NCBI GenBank assembly: GCA_950295325.1
Contig: OX485805.1
Span: 49,996,758 to 50,060,757 of the forward strand
Origin: Polytrichum commune
Taxonomy: Eukaryota > Streptophyta > Polytrichopsida > Polytrichales > Polytrichaceae
DNA length: 64,000 nucleotides
Direction: 5' to 3'
The notes under the pieces were generated by a model. That model made no database searches. It was given only the letters and a program-made list of their open reading frames with translations, and was not told the origin of the DNA. Shown in pieces: positions 1 to 11,085 of the stretch (position 1 is the stretch's first letter; each line of letters begins with the position of its first letter). Position numbers and translations under genes: made by a program.

Positions 1-1903
1 TAAAAATAAAAATGTGTCCCTTATAGATTGGTTGTCGATTCATCCCGGTTTAAGCTCACTAGCCTGATTTGGGGTTCCTAATCCCAATTTAGGAGTTACA
101 CTTCATCGAAATAGCAACTCCTGCTCTACACTAGTAATCAATGTGTCCAACCTTCCCTCCCCTGGTTCATCCTCCCCATTAGTAGGTGTTGTGAACATTC
201 ACCCCTATGACCTCAAACTGGAAGGAAAGTAATTATAACAACCCTCTCTATATATATATTTCCAACAAACCATTATAAAATAGAGAACATTACCATCCTT
301 ACTTGGTAAAAAAATTACCTTAACTGTAAAAATATATAGCACTCTATAACTCCAAATAATAAGTGACACTAAAAATCATATATTAGTGTAGTACTCAGCC
401 AATTGACGTGACGATGTGGTCTCTACCAACATTGAGGTTCAACAACACGATCTTCTTTGCAACATAGAGGTTCTCAAGTTCGAGCTCCTTTGCATTTCAC
501 CAACTCAAACCAAAAACCATAAAAAACCGGGACTCAAGATTCTATTTCCACCTCATTTGACACCTACACCAAGTGTACAACACGGCATCCACCAATGAGT
601 AAAAACAACATATATGAGTTGTTACAAGGACACACACGGAAGGTGTCCTAGGCCCCACAAAGAGAAAGCGTTGTGGATGTTGGGGTGCACTTTTAAAGTT
701 CGATTGCTCCGTTTTTCATGATTTTCATGAGAAATTTGGTCTTTGACGATAGAAGCACACAAAAAGCATGAAGGGATTGGAGTGTGGAGCATTATGTGAG
801 TGACTTATGATGGGCTTTCCTTTGTCTTCACGCCGTCTTGGGAGTGGGACCAAAGAAGGCTTACTTGGCACAACCCGTTCATATTGTATCATTGCAAGGA
901 TATGTGTTGGTGAATTGGGAGCAACTTGCATATTAGCATTCAACATGTAACTTAAGAAAAGGAGTCACCACAAGGTCTCAATAGGAACTTCAACAAATGA
1001 AATAACGTAATTCAACTAAATGAGATGTGTTCAATTGCCTTTGACTTCATATTCAGTTTGAAGCAGTAGGATTCTGGCATCTGGAGTCTTTATTCTCAAA
1101 TCTACTGTTGGGCCCGTAAAAACACAATTCATCAGCTGAGTAATGTTATGGATCCACCCTAGACTGTTTTATTCATATTTTTGTAATAAATGTTATTACT
1201 TCAAATACAAAATAGGAGTTCGGTAAAAAAAAATAGTAGGCTCAAGAGTAGGTTTGAGAAGCATTTCATTGAGCAAATAGAAAGTGACGATTCAATGATC
1301 TGAAATTACTATAAAGGTGATAGGTGTAGGAGAAAAGGCTTATAATAGCCTCGAGAGTGGAGTGCAAGAGATGTTTTCAACTAATGAATTGAAGGGTTGC
1401 GAGTTGCAAAGCCAAAGTGAAGATGGCAAAGTCTTCCAACGCGAGTCTTTGTCCATACAATCGGTGTTCCAAGCACCTTCATCTTCTCCATCCCTTCCCA
1501 ACCCTAAACCCTTACAACCTTGTGCTTTGCATATACCCATCTCTAAATCTAGCCACATTTGGGAGTTCATCTTTGCTTCTCTTCCCAATATCTTTTGAAA
1601 CCCATTGATGAGAATTATGTTTGTAAGGTCTTTATGCAATCATTTTCTCATTCATTTTTTGTTTGTCGCATATTTCAAAGACATGTCATTTGATAGGAGG
1701 TTCTCTCCTTTACAATGTGCAATAGAGAATATTCTGAACAAGGTGTTTTAATTTCCACACATCCCGGTGTGCACTTTCTTTATACATGAATCTCACCCCA
1801 GAAAAATGAAGAACCAAAGCACACAAGTAACATTCTTTCTTATAAGAAACTATACGGTTACTTCGTGTGATAAAGAATATAGGAAGTAGTATATCATCCA
1901 TTT
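1..1903. other. intergenic, no gene recognised
   Basis: AT-rich sequence with only short ORFs that show no family resemblance. Positions about 340-395 carry the right-hand end of a TTAGTGTCAC-type hairpin element (the motif taagtgacact at 360-370), with a poorly preserved left half. No RNA gene or promoter is evident. Confidence 0.6.
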
Positions 1904-2060
1904 CATAACATTATTAAGATCCATAACAATATTCCGTGGGATTGACAGTATTCCATAGAATAATTTTCATATTCAAACCAAACATAGGGAATATCCATGA
2001 ATATTCCATGGAATATTGTTAGTCCCACATAACACTGTTATGGATCTTAATAATGTTATG
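1904..2060. mobile_element. hairpin MITE, about 157 bp
   Basis: The first and last roughly 50 bases are imperfect inverted repeats: the left end begins cataacattattaagatcc and the right end is its near-perfect reverse complement. The whole unit can fold into one stem with a short loop. A related copy lies at 28074-28234. It has no coding capacity, so it would be a non-autonomous DNA element. The superfamily is not assigned because a target-site duplication is not clear. Confidence 0.7.
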
Positions 2061-2382
2061 TCAGTAGCATCCTCTTTTACATTCCAACACCAAGTGCACA
2101 TGTTCTTTGTTCACATACTTTTTAACCCCTTAAGTGCATGGACCTATTTCCAAAAAGTTAAAGCATTGCATATGAATAATTTTTGTTTACTTGAAGGGGC
2201 GTAAATTCTAAAGTAAACCCGTCCATAAGTAGCCAAATGCATATTGTAGCTATAACTAAAGTTTGAAGATGATTGGACCATATTGGATTAGTTATGATTT
2301 TCTTGCATGTGAAAAAGGATACGATTGAAAATAAATATACCCGTAAGCATAAAATTCCATCCAAATTTTCATATATGGTAGA

Positions 2383-3068
2383 GAAAGTATGTATTTATTA
2401 GTGGGTACGAAGTTGCAAAGGACAAAAAGAGTGACAAGAGACACACAATCGAAGGAACCCTAGATTTCATTTGCATTTTGGACACTCAAATGTCAATAGC
2501 ATAGAATCTGCAAATCAAGTCTTTTGCTTGATCCCAACGGTCAAAAGATGGACCATCACCTGACTTAAATGTCTTGCGAACAAAACAATACCTCCAACAG
2601 AAGTTTGAAAATTGATGATCTCGCCCTTCGACTAAACATCATCCACGTTGTGATCGCCCATGCATATTTCAGAGCTACAATCGAACTAAAAACCATTAAA
2701 TTCTCAAGGAAATCCAAACAACCAGAAGAAAAATCGTCCAACTAAATTGTTTTCATTTCTATTCGTGATCACAAAGTGGTTAAGTTTCCAGTCAAAGGGG
2801 TGAAATCATCAATTTCCAAACTTCTGTCGGAGACATTGTTTCGTTCACAAGATATTCAAGTCAGGTTATGGCCCATCTTTCGACCGTTGGAACTGAGCAA
2901 AGAACCCGATCCGTAGATTCTACACTATTGAAAAGAAACACAACTGACATTTGAATGTCCAAAATGCAAACGGATTCTAGGGTTGCTTCAATCGTGTGCC
3001 CCTCTCTTGTAAACTCTCTTTTTCCCTTCCCTTTGCAACTTCGTACCCACTAATGAACACATACTTTC
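2383..3068. mobile_element. foldback element with about 260-bp inverted arms
   Basis: The arm at 2383-2640 (starting gaaagtatgtatttattag) is matched in inverted orientation by 2797-3068 (ending atactttc), with a divergent loop of about 155 bp between them. Conserved arm blocks include the tgggtacgaagttgcaaagg segment at 2402-2421 and its reverse complement near 3030-3050. Part of the loop (about 2705-2765) reappears as a direct repeat just outside the right arm (about 3071-3130), so the locus looks rearranged. No ORF of note. Foldback transposon or hairpin MITE are the likely explanations. Confidence 0.75.
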
Positions 3069-3149
3069 CCAAACAAGCCAAAAGAGGAATCATCCAACTA
3101 AACTATTTTTTATTTCTATTGTCTCTCAATTGGGTTCGGAGAGGGAGGG

Positions 3150-4231
3150 AGGGGGGGGGGGTTTCCATTAAGTGAGCTAGGTATATGATACAACAAAGAT
3201 GGTGGCGTATATCGAGAATGTCAATTACAAAGCCTCACGGTAAGTTAGTTATAACTAAGATAGTCTACCTTGAATTAGTGTGGCTTAATAAGCTCGTGTT
3301 TTTATTGAACTCCCTTCCCGGGTACACAAGCAGGGTACCATATTTGAAGCCAAGGTTTTATAGCCTTTACTGGCCACTGGGCTCAGCCCATGATTGTCAG
3401 TTAAAACTAACGTTCACACTGCGGAAATTCAAAACACGGGCAGCGGGCAGCGGGCAGGCCAGCTCAACCAAGGCACTGCCCAGCGCTGCCAGAGCCCCGG
3501 GCATTCATCCAGACAAGCCGTACGCGCCCTCTTTTTCATCCATCCATCCAGCGCCAGTCCTATACGTATACCGAGAAGACCGTATGTATACGACGGGAAG
3601 CCTGAAGGGAAGGGAGGGGCGGGCGGGCAGGCGGCCAGCGTACGCTTCGGTTATTGGCCCCGTTGCGGCAAGCTCGGGCTTGAGTCGATTTTGGCTTCGA
3701 TTTTCTGCTGCCCCGCAACGGTCATAAGGGTTTGCATCACATGCCAGGGAGCGTCTTGGGGTCTTTCTTGATGCTATCCGCTGTTGGGTCGCTCTCCAGT
3801 GCAGTCCAGTCGCATTGCATTGCGTTGCATTGCGTTGCATTGCATCGTCTCCGCTGCTGCCCCTGCATTCTCAGATCACCCCATACATTTTGTGTTGCGG
3901 ACACGGTGCATTGGAGTTCTCGCATGCATGTGGACCTGCATTTCACATCGGGTGTGTAGGAGAGCTTTTGTGCGGGGATGGTGGAGCTGTTGTTGGTCCA
4001 GTAGCTCTGCATTGGGCAGAGATTTTGTGTGAAAAGTGGCTAAGCTTAAGTGGTGAAGAAGAGTGGAAGCTTTGGGAGGGGGGAGGCGTTGGACAGGGTT
4101 AGTGCAAAGTGTGGGGGTCGAGTAGCTCTGGATTTGGCAGAGATTTGTGTGTTGTGTTTTGAGGTGGGTCGAGGCTAAGGTTGTTTGGGAGGTTATCTAA
4201 GTATCCTCGTGGAGATCTGGGAGTTGGGGCG
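3150..4231 (+). promoter_or_regulatory. EB1 promoter and 5' leader region
   Basis: This GC-richer stretch lies directly upstream of the EB1 start codon and must hold its promoter and untranslated leader. It contains a G-run (about 3150-3161), a GCATT/GCGTT pentanucleotide array (about 3812-3847), and a directly repeated block: gtagctctgcattgggcag at 4001 recurs as gtagctctggatttggcag at 4122, a period of about 121 bp. The GC content leaves several overlapping reading frames open, but none resembles a protein. The transcription start cannot be placed from sequence alone. Confidence 0.5.
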
Positions 4232-5481
4232 ATGGGGGCCTCGACGATAGGGATGATGGATGCGGCCTACTTCGTAGGTAGGAATGAGATTCTGGGATGG
4301 GTGAACGCCACTCTACAGCTATCTTTGAGCAAGGTGGAGGAGGCGGCTTCGGGAGCTGTGTACTGCCAGCTGATGGATGTGGTGCACCCAGGGATGGTAA
4401 ACATGCACAAGGTATCGTTCGATGCGAAGTCGGAGTACGAGATGATCCAGAACTACAAGGTGCTGCAGGATGTGTTCAACAAGCTCAAAATCGGGCGCCA
4501 CATCGAGGTGAGCAAGCTGGTGAAGGCGCGCCCCTTGGATAATCTCGAATTCCTGCAGTGGATGAAGCGGTACTGCGATTTGATCAATAACAGCCACGTC
4601 AACCCCAACTACAATGCCGCGGAGCGGAGGGAGTCATGCAAGGGTGGCAGGGAGACCAACAGGAAAGTGTTGGGCACTGCCCAGAGCCAATGCAGCAACA
4701 AGTCTTATGGCTCTGGTGCATCTGCGTCAGCTAGGCGGACGGAGAATAGCCATCCCAACATGACTGGCAGGGCTCCCATGGCATCTGTTGCCCCGCCCCC
4801 TGCTACTAAACGAACAGCCAAAGACGAACAGGTGCCTAACCCTTCTCCCTCAAGCAGCAAAAACATGAACCCAAATCATCAACCCAGAACACTCCTTTTG
4901 ACACTTTGCCTCTGGTTGTGTTGTGTCATAGGCTCCTGCTCAAACCGAAGACTCCCATGGGAAGCAGATTACGGAGCTGAAGCTCTCAGTGGAAAGTTTG
5001 GAGAAGGAGCGTGACTTCTACTTCACCAAGCTGCGTGACATCGAGATTCTATGTCAAGCACCTGAGCTCGGCCATCTCCCGGTTGGTCTTTGATGCCTTC
5101 ATATGTCATTAGCATCCTGTTGTGCATTTTGGCCATGTTTGGTAATGTGGGTACTGTGGAGCTTGTTTGGAAATAGGTTGTAAAGGCTTTGTAAAGAGGA
5201 TCCTCTTATGTTGTTAGTATCCTCTCGTGCATTTTGGCCATATGTTTCAGTTGGTGTAATATGGATATTGATGGCGAAGATTTGTTTGGAAACAGGTTGT
5301 AAAGGCTGTGCAAAGGATCCTGTATGCTGCCGAGGACAGTCCTTCGGTGATCGCCGAAGCTCGGGCTATGGTGATGGAAGGCGCGCCCAGCAACGGGTTC
5401 ATGAGTGAAGACGGTCTGGATGAGAATCAGAACCTCGTAGGTGAGAGCGATTCGCTTTCTTGGAATCATGAGGATAGCTGA
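4232..5481 (+). CDS. EB1: EB1 microtubule plus-end-binding protein (3 exons)
   Basis: Exons 4232-4831, 4932-5081 and 5296-5481 join in phase 0 to give 311 residues, the usual length for plant EB1. Residues 10-115 form the calponin-homology domain that binds growing microtubule ends (visible signatures [39 protein letters not shown]). A basic, Ser/Pro-rich linker follows. Residues 208-262 form the EB1 homology coiled coil with its FYF motif ([18 protein letters not shown] at 229-231), which dimerises and recruits partner +TIP proteins. The start was chosen at the ATG giving [20 protein letters not shown]; the frame is open further upstream but has no homology. Introns are GT-AG, 100 and 214 nt. 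The acidic C-terminus (SWNHEDS) lacks the EEY/F tail of animal EB1. Intron 2 contains a duplicated copy of the exon 3 acceptor region. The product should act on cortical and spindle microtubules. Confidence 0.93.
5102..5325 (+). repeat. tandem duplication across EB1 intron 2 / exon 3
   Basis: Two imperfect copies with a period of about 105 bp start at 5102 and 5207 (both have gcattttggcca, then cttgtttgga or tttgtttgga before the acceptor). The second copy carries the real acceptor (exon from 5296). The first carries a matching acceptor ending at 5176, followed by gttgtaaaggct and then an in-frame TAA at 5192-5194. The first copy is therefore a decoy or dead exon start. Use of it would truncate EB1 after residue 255. 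Confidence 0.85.
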
Positions 5482-8243
5482 AACTTTAAGAGAGAGGCTG
5501 ATGATGATGCTGACTGACCCATTAGAAATGACACACTAACTAACATGACAACCTCCTGGGTGCATTGTGGCAGATTTAGCTTCGCAACTGTCTGCCTCAT
5601 CGCCACGGCAACGTCGGTTTAGTCTCTTGTCTCCGAGTCTCCAGTAGTCTGCTGGCAATGGTATTTCAAGGTACAATCTGTCACGCAGCATTTGTTGGAG
5701 CTGGATGGAACATTAGACTTTGTATAGCGACCCTATCGCAGAGTAGTTAGTTAGTATTCTTTTTTTCTTTCTCTTTTCTGGAACCAGTCAAGCTCCACTT
5801 CAAGAGCCCGCTTGAAGAAGAACCCTCCTCAACTATGCACAGGAAGAGACTGTCCCCCACATAAAATATTTGCAACGATTCATCCGTGTATACAACGGTT
5901 TTGCTCTGCTACGCGCTGTGCAGACAGTATTGACAGACTGAGGGGAAATGTATTGACATAGCTTGGGTGTATACTGCATTGTATTATGCAGTTTATAGTG
6001 GAACTCACAGAAATTTTTATCACATTTGAATGTATCCCCAGCTGAGATTCGAGAGTTTGCCTCCTATGAAACTGACTGGCATTGCTCCAGGTTTTCGTAC
6101 TGCTCATGTAAAAGAGTTCTTTCCAGGCATTTCATGTAAATTGAGCCCATGCTCTGATCACATTTCATATGCTATTCCACATTTGGTATTCTTCCCTTTC
6201 AAAAATTGTCGATGGCAATGGAGGTGAGTCCTAGCGTCCGTGTGAGTTTCTACTTTATCTACTATACGTAATCACATCATGGATGTGTGCGCATTGGTAG
6301 TCCTTCTGTGTGTAGTGTAGAATCTGTACAAAGGGTCAACAGAGTGTTTTTAGATTTTTGGACACCAGAATTGTGAATTCTCAATCTTATTGTTGTTTGG
6401 GTTCTTCCATTGTGTTATCATGAATGCAAATCTTTTCAAACACTGCTGCTCTGTTTTGCAGCCAGTTCTAGGTGTGTTTTCGATGCCAAGTGGCCCAGAT
6501 TTGTACCTGGCCCTCCCTTTACTTGTCCACAGCTGCTGTTAGCATGTAAGTGCATCCATGTGGTGAGTCTTTTGTGGTAGTTTGTCCTTGTTCAGTTGAT
6601 TCTAAGGTATTAATTCTAATGCAAACAAATTCAGCCCTTTACCTCTGTAGCTCCGACGATTTGTGTTGGACTGCATTCTTCAGATTCATTATTGCTTTGC
6701 TTAATGCCCTTTGATCCTTTGCCTGAGAAACAGTAATTGCTCAAATATACCTGACTTTTCAAAAGGATGTGTCACTCTGCTGCCCTGGATCTGAGGAAGG
6801 TTCGGAGTGTTTTTGGGCACTAAATTACGAGTTCTCTGTTTGGTGACTCATTTAAGCTCCTGAGCTAAGTTCCAGTGGGGTGAGGGGAGTCCTGCATAAT
6901 GAAGCTATTATGAAGTTGAACTCTTTGTTGACCGTGGCAAGACAGTTTCATTGTGCTTGTGCTCAACCGACTGCACACATGAAGATTTGATTTTTGCTTT
7001 GCGGCTAGGGTTCTGTCATACCTTGAGTACGCCAGTAGAATCTGAACAGTCCTAGCTTCGTTGATAATCGTTTACTGGGAACCGATGCGTTGATCTGATG
7101 CACCTTTTGCGTCTGGTATTCAGCAATTTAGCCAGTAGTGGGATAGTGCCAAGCCATTTTGACCTTGACATCAACTCAAGGTGTATTTGTCGAGGGTAGC
7201 CTTTGCATATGTGTAAATAGACATTCATTTGTATGAATGCCCGAGGAAGGATGGACAGCTGGGAGGAGACAATTTCTAGTCCAGGCTCGAGGCTTCAACA
7301 GAACCCATGTTCAACAGGTTAGTAATTTGAATAGACAAGGAATCATACTGTTGTTTGATGAAGAATAACGGTTATTGGAAAAAAAAGTGGAAGCTCAGAT
7401 TGTTTGGTTCAGAATATATGCTACTGCCTCAGTACAAGACGGTAGCAGGCTGGAATCTATACTTGGGCATATTCTGACCTTAGTCGTGACTGGAAAATAT
7501 GTGCCTCCTGTCAAGTCTGCTGAATTTTGAATTGTTCTGTCTTGGCAATTCTCCTCCTACTTTTAGAACGAATTTAACATTAGAGTTCTCTACATTCTAT
7601 TGTCAAAGATTTCATAGGCTATAATCCACATGCTCTGGAACTGATGCGTCCAAATGGTTTGAAATGTAACACATGAAGTACATGCTTGTCTAAGCTGGAC
7701 ATTTCAAACACGGCTGTTAGAGATACCGACCATAAGTTCGGAATCCATGTTGTTCCTTTAGCAATTCTTATTTTGTGCATTTGAGATTGAGCATCTTAGG
7801 GTGATACAATCCTTACAAAAGAAGACCTGCAGCTGTTGATATAACCCGAACACTGGAACACCATTGTGCTCCAAATGGCTTCCTTTTTCACACATGTCAG
7901 GTACCAGATTTCTCAAGTTGAAGTGGCAAGAAACGAATTTATCCTGATTGTGTAAAAATATTCTTGGATTATGTCTTCGCATGAAACGACATTAGGTCAT
8001 TGGGAAACGACATTCTTTGTGTAAGCACTAGTTGAGCAACAACTATCATATCTTTAGTTTAATTGAGGAACTGTAAAATCTTATTTGTTTTGTGCCAAGC
8101 TTCAGGCTACATTTCTATGCTATCTGTTTTGAAAAAATAGCCATTTTGTCAGGCCAGGAAGACACTATCTGCCTTGTGAATTTGGGTGGGTTTTGATATA
8201 CCCAATCTTCTAAGGTATGTGGCCCTTCCCTGGTTGCTTTTCG
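5482..8243. other. EB1 3' flank and unassigned sequence
   Basis: The first few hundred bases should include the EB1 3' untranslated region. The remainder is T-rich on the plus strand, with only short ORFs and no protein, tRNA or transposon signature that I recognise. A long non-coding transcript is possible but nothing in the sequence proves one. Confidence 0.5.
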
Positions 8244-8540
8244 TAATCAGACACCTATATTTGAGCGGTGTGGATCTAAGAACGGACTCCAAAAAGCGTT
8301 TAAAAGAGATTGGACTCCATGCTCAAGTGTCGTCAACCATTCCAGGTTAAACAACATTGGGAGGAAATCCATATAACCAGTTAATGAGGACGAGAATCTT
8401 CATATAAAGATGCTCATATGATCTCTGTATATCATGAGGAAAATAGTCATGGCCATGGCCACGATATGGAATCGTCAATCATCACTTACTGCGTGTTTCA
8501 TATCCTACAAGAAGTGGGCGCAGAGTAAAATGTATCCCTC
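8244..8540 (+). repeat. dispersed repeat family R1, copy
   Basis: Begins taatcagacacctatatttg and continues through conserved blocks (aagaacggactccaaaaag, agagattggactccatgctc, cgtgtttcatatcctacaag) shared with copies at 26111, 60660 and 41636. No coding capacity; the class is unknown (a SINE or other non-autonomous element is possible). Confidence 0.75.
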
Positions 8541-9002
8541 CGGTTAAGGTCCACTTTAACTTGGCTCTTGTTGGCTGTGTTTGATGAGTTCTCATGGAAC
8601 TCATAAGGAATTAAATGGAACCTATTAGGAGCTTTCTTGCCTGAAATTTGTGAAACTTTGTGATTTGTACCCGCATGTATGATAGGTTCTTATTGACGAC
8701 AAGGAAAACCTGGATTCCTAAAGTTTTGAAAGAACTTCAGAAAGAACTTCAACTACATGTATTTTGTGGATCACGAGCATCTTCCAGGAGAATTCAATGG
8801 GGAAGAAAAGTCGGAATCTGTCTAGAGGTTGCAATGTATCGCTAAAACTGACCACAGTGGAGAAGGAGAAGTGGTCCTTCATGTTCTCGATATGGATCAC
8901 AAGCATCTTCCAGGAGAATTAACCCTTCCATAGCGAAGAGTAGAATTAGCCTGTAAAAACGTTGCAATTGTTTTATCACAATGAACGTAAGTATCAACAC
9001 TC
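8541..9002. other. unassigned, with a short direct repeat
   Basis: A block of about 30 bp around gagcatcttccaggagaatt (about 8774-8795) recurs as aagcatcttccaggagaatt (about 8900-8920). No gene is recognised. Confidence 0.5.
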
Positions 9003-9178
9003 AACACACTCTGCTCTACCAGCAAAGTTTCAGTAAAACTGACTTCTTCTGATAGTTTTCTACTTCAAACTCAACATAGTAATGTAACCAAATTCACCAG
9101 ACATCTGCGGTTCAAGATCATTCTTGGCTACCTCGAGTGATGATCTGGCACCATGTAGAGGGGTGTCGGTGTGACGTG

Positions 9179-9249
9179 GCACCGGTGGTCTAGTGGTAGA
9201 ATAGTACCCTGCCACGGTACAGACCCGGGTTCGATTCCCGGCCGGTGCA
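9179..9249 (+). tRNA. tRNA-Gly (anticodon GCC), copy 1
   Basis: This 71-nt cloverleaf has acceptor GCACCGG paired with CCGGTGC, discriminator A, anticodon stem GTACC/GGTAC around loop CTGCCAC (anticodon GCC), and T arm CCGGG-TTCGATT-CCCGG. The internal A box (TGGTCTAGTGG) and B box (GGTTCGATTCC) are intact, there is no intron, and the 3' CCA is not encoded, as expected for a nuclear gene. It decodes GGC and GGU glycine codons. A pol III T-run follows immediately. Confidence 0.97.
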
Positions 9250-9250
9250 C

Positions 9251-9255
9251 TTTTT
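9251..9255 (+). terminator. pol III terminator of tRNA-Gly copy 1
   Basis: A run of five T residues two bases after the mature tRNA end, the standard RNA polymerase III stop signal. Confidence 0.85.
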
Positions 9256-9504
9256 CTTCACCCTTTTGGCAACTTTCGCGTGTATTTTGGGTTTTTGTAG
9301 AGTTAGTTCAGGGAATCAATGCTGTTTTGTCTGTCCTTTTGGTGTTCTTTGTGCCAGCATTTTAACCCTTAACTTCTTAAAGCATATTGTGGTTTCATTA
9401 GGTCATCTCATTCATTAGATCCGATCGATTTGAGATTGGATCATGGTGTTGTCATTGTATGCATTTGTCCATGTAAATGCTTTGTCGGATTGTTTAAAGA
9501 AGGC

Positions 9505-10490
9505 CCCTCAGGTTGACGGCGTCTCGGACCCCCAATTGCATAAGTGGTCGATTCCATGCTTCTAACTCTCTATGGTTGATACGAGTTTTTGAGGAGCCTC
9601 CTTGTTTATCTCGCGCATGTTTGATGTTCTTAAAATCCCTAGCCAATAGCCATTATGCCTTAGGGAGGTCGACTTGTGCTAAGTGATTCCATAGCATTGC
9701 TTTGGGGCTAGTGTGGTTGAATCCATATACATTAATGATTCCAAGGTGTAGGTGTTGACTGAATTTGATTGTCACGAATTGTGCTCTGTCTGGGTATGGA
9801 ACTCCATTGTTTGTGATGGTAGTTGCCATGCTTTCCGTCAGTAGAACGCATGTTCCTCCTTTGAAGCGGCCAATTTGAACAGAAAATGAGGCTTCATTCC
9901 ATAGATTGGATCCCCCTTTGCGCTCTACGAAGCGTGCTTGTTTGAGACATGCTAGTTCAGGTATTTTCGTTTCTTGAAGTAGGGGAATGTATGTTGGTGG
10001 TGTGGTGTGGTGTGGTGTGGTGTGGTGTGGTTGAAAAGGTGTTTCATCTCTTTGCGTTTCCTCCAGCCCGCAAAGTTTTGTCCCAGACATCGGGTGTTCC
10101 GGGTTGCTATGGTAATTTTGTCTCCCTTCATGTAGGATGTGAGTTCGGTTTGAGTGAGTGCGTGGATCCTGCCTTCCAAGATTGTAAAGGTAACTTCAAA
10201 CAAATTGTTAGATTTGAGGGAGAGAAGAGCAAGGGATGGGTGTAGAGTGTCCCATGCCCAAGCTGTGAGAGCCTTAAGCCCGGGTTGCTTACCTTGGATT
10301 CTCCCAAGAAGAGATGCGTATGCCTTAGCTGCGCATGCGGAACATAGTGATGCTAGGAGTGCTTCCGGGATTGTGATGACTAACTTGCAACTGTCTTCTG
10401 GGGGTGGTGTCGCAGTCGATTCGGGCTGCTCCATGACGATCTACGGTGGGGTTAGTGAGCTTGAAGAGAAAATGTATCCAGGGCAAGTCT
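9505..10490 (-). pseudogene. broken LINE (non-LTR) fragment: leader/gag-like plus endonuclease
   Basis: On the minus strand, a proline-rich start (MEQPESTATPPPEDSCKLV, from 10434) leads into a DUF4283-like region (SLLGRIQGKQPGLKALTAWA), then an AP-endonuclease-type domain: LQETK near 9980, NEASFSVQIGRFKGGTCVLL, IINVYGFNHTSPKAMLWNHL, and beyond an in-frame stop, RDFKNIKHARDKQGG at the GDFN motif, followed by a degenerate tail to about 9505. The reading frame shifts in the pentanucleotide array at about 9993-10031 (HTTPHHTTP in both frames) and stops at 9653. The catalytic GDFN asparagine position is changed to Lys and the motif Gly to Arg. No reverse transcriptase is present, so the copy cannot be active. 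It sits between the two tRNA-Gly copies. Confidence 0.75.
9993..10031. repeat. pentanucleotide microsatellite (GGTGT)n
   Basis: About seven tandem ggtgt units inside the LINE remnant. The reading frame of the element changes within this array, so slippage here probably contributed to its inactivation. Confidence 0.9.
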
Positions 10491-10828
10491 AGCGATCGAG
10501 CTGCTGGCTGTGGAGGAACAACCTCTCCTACATGCGCAAGTGATCTGCTACGCTAAGCACAAAAGAAGCACAACATCATGATTGTGGCCGTTGCGGGCCT
10601 GCTTCCGTCCTCCCACGAACTTGTCGACGGCACCATAGCTATTTCACTCCAACTGAGCATCGAGATAGGTCATTAGGAGCGCAATTCTTCTGAGAACCCA
10701 TTGTAGCTTACTTCGATCCTCGATGCTTCTCCTCCTACAAGAACCCTTGCATTCTTGCTATCATCTTGAAAAACTGGACCTCAGACGGTTTCTTCGGAGC
10801 CCAAGCCCCCCCTCTCCCCCAAGTCAAG
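10491..10828. other. unassigned, possibly LINE 5' leader
   Basis: This GC-moderate stretch lies directly upstream (minus strand) of the LINE coding remnant and ends at the second duplicated tRNA block. It may be the untranslated leader or ORF1 part of the same LINE, but I see no domain in it. Confidence 0.4.
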
Positions 10829-11008
10829 CAAGAATACACTTTGCTCTACCAGCAAGGTTTCGGTGAAACTAACTTCTTCTGATTCTTTTCAAGTTCCAAC
10901 TCAACATACTAATGTAATCGCTCCAACGAGACATCTGCGGTTCAAGATCATTCTTGGCTACCTCGAGTGATAATCTGGCATCATGTAGAGGGATGACAGT
11001 ATGACGTG

Positions 11009-11079
11009 GCACCGGTGGTCTAGTGGTAGAATAGTACCCTGCCACGGTACAGACCCGGGTTCGATTCCCGGCCGGTGCA
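11009..11079 (+). tRNA. tRNA-Gly (anticodon GCC), copy 2
   Basis: All 71 nt are identical to copy 1 at 9179-9249, with the same stems, A and B boxes and anticodon GCC. The flanks have diverged while the gene has not, which suggests either that both genes are under selection or that gene conversion keeps them identical. Expected to be functional. Confidence 0.97.
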
Positions 11080-11080
11080 C

Positions 11081-11085
11081 TTTTT
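11081..11085 (+). terminator. pol III terminator of tRNA-Gly copy 2
   Basis: Run of five T residues directly after the tRNA, as in copy 1. Confidence 0.85.

Larger units (their letters stand above)
9003..9418 (+). repeat. segmental duplication, copy 1 (carries tRNA-Gly)
   Basis: This block of about 415 bp is closely matched by 10829-11245. Similarity extends roughly 175 bp upstream and 165 bp downstream of the tRNA, for example gacatctgcggttcaagatc upstream and tctgtccttttggtgttctt downstream in both. The flanks differ by scattered substitutions and small indels, while the tRNA itself is identical. Confidence 0.9.

Noticed and set aside
3185-3840. Three overlapping ORFs of 111-180 codons upstream of EB1
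   Set aside because: They lie in different frames and strands of a GC-rich promoter, have no family features and are explained by low stop density.
4181-4231. Seventeen-codon upstream extension of the EB1 frame
   Set aside because: It has no in-frame ATG before 4232 and no similarity to EB1 N-termini.
9171-9365. ORF running through tRNA-Gly copy 1
   Set aside because: The frame reads across the tRNA and its terminator and has no homology; the RNA gene explains the sequence.
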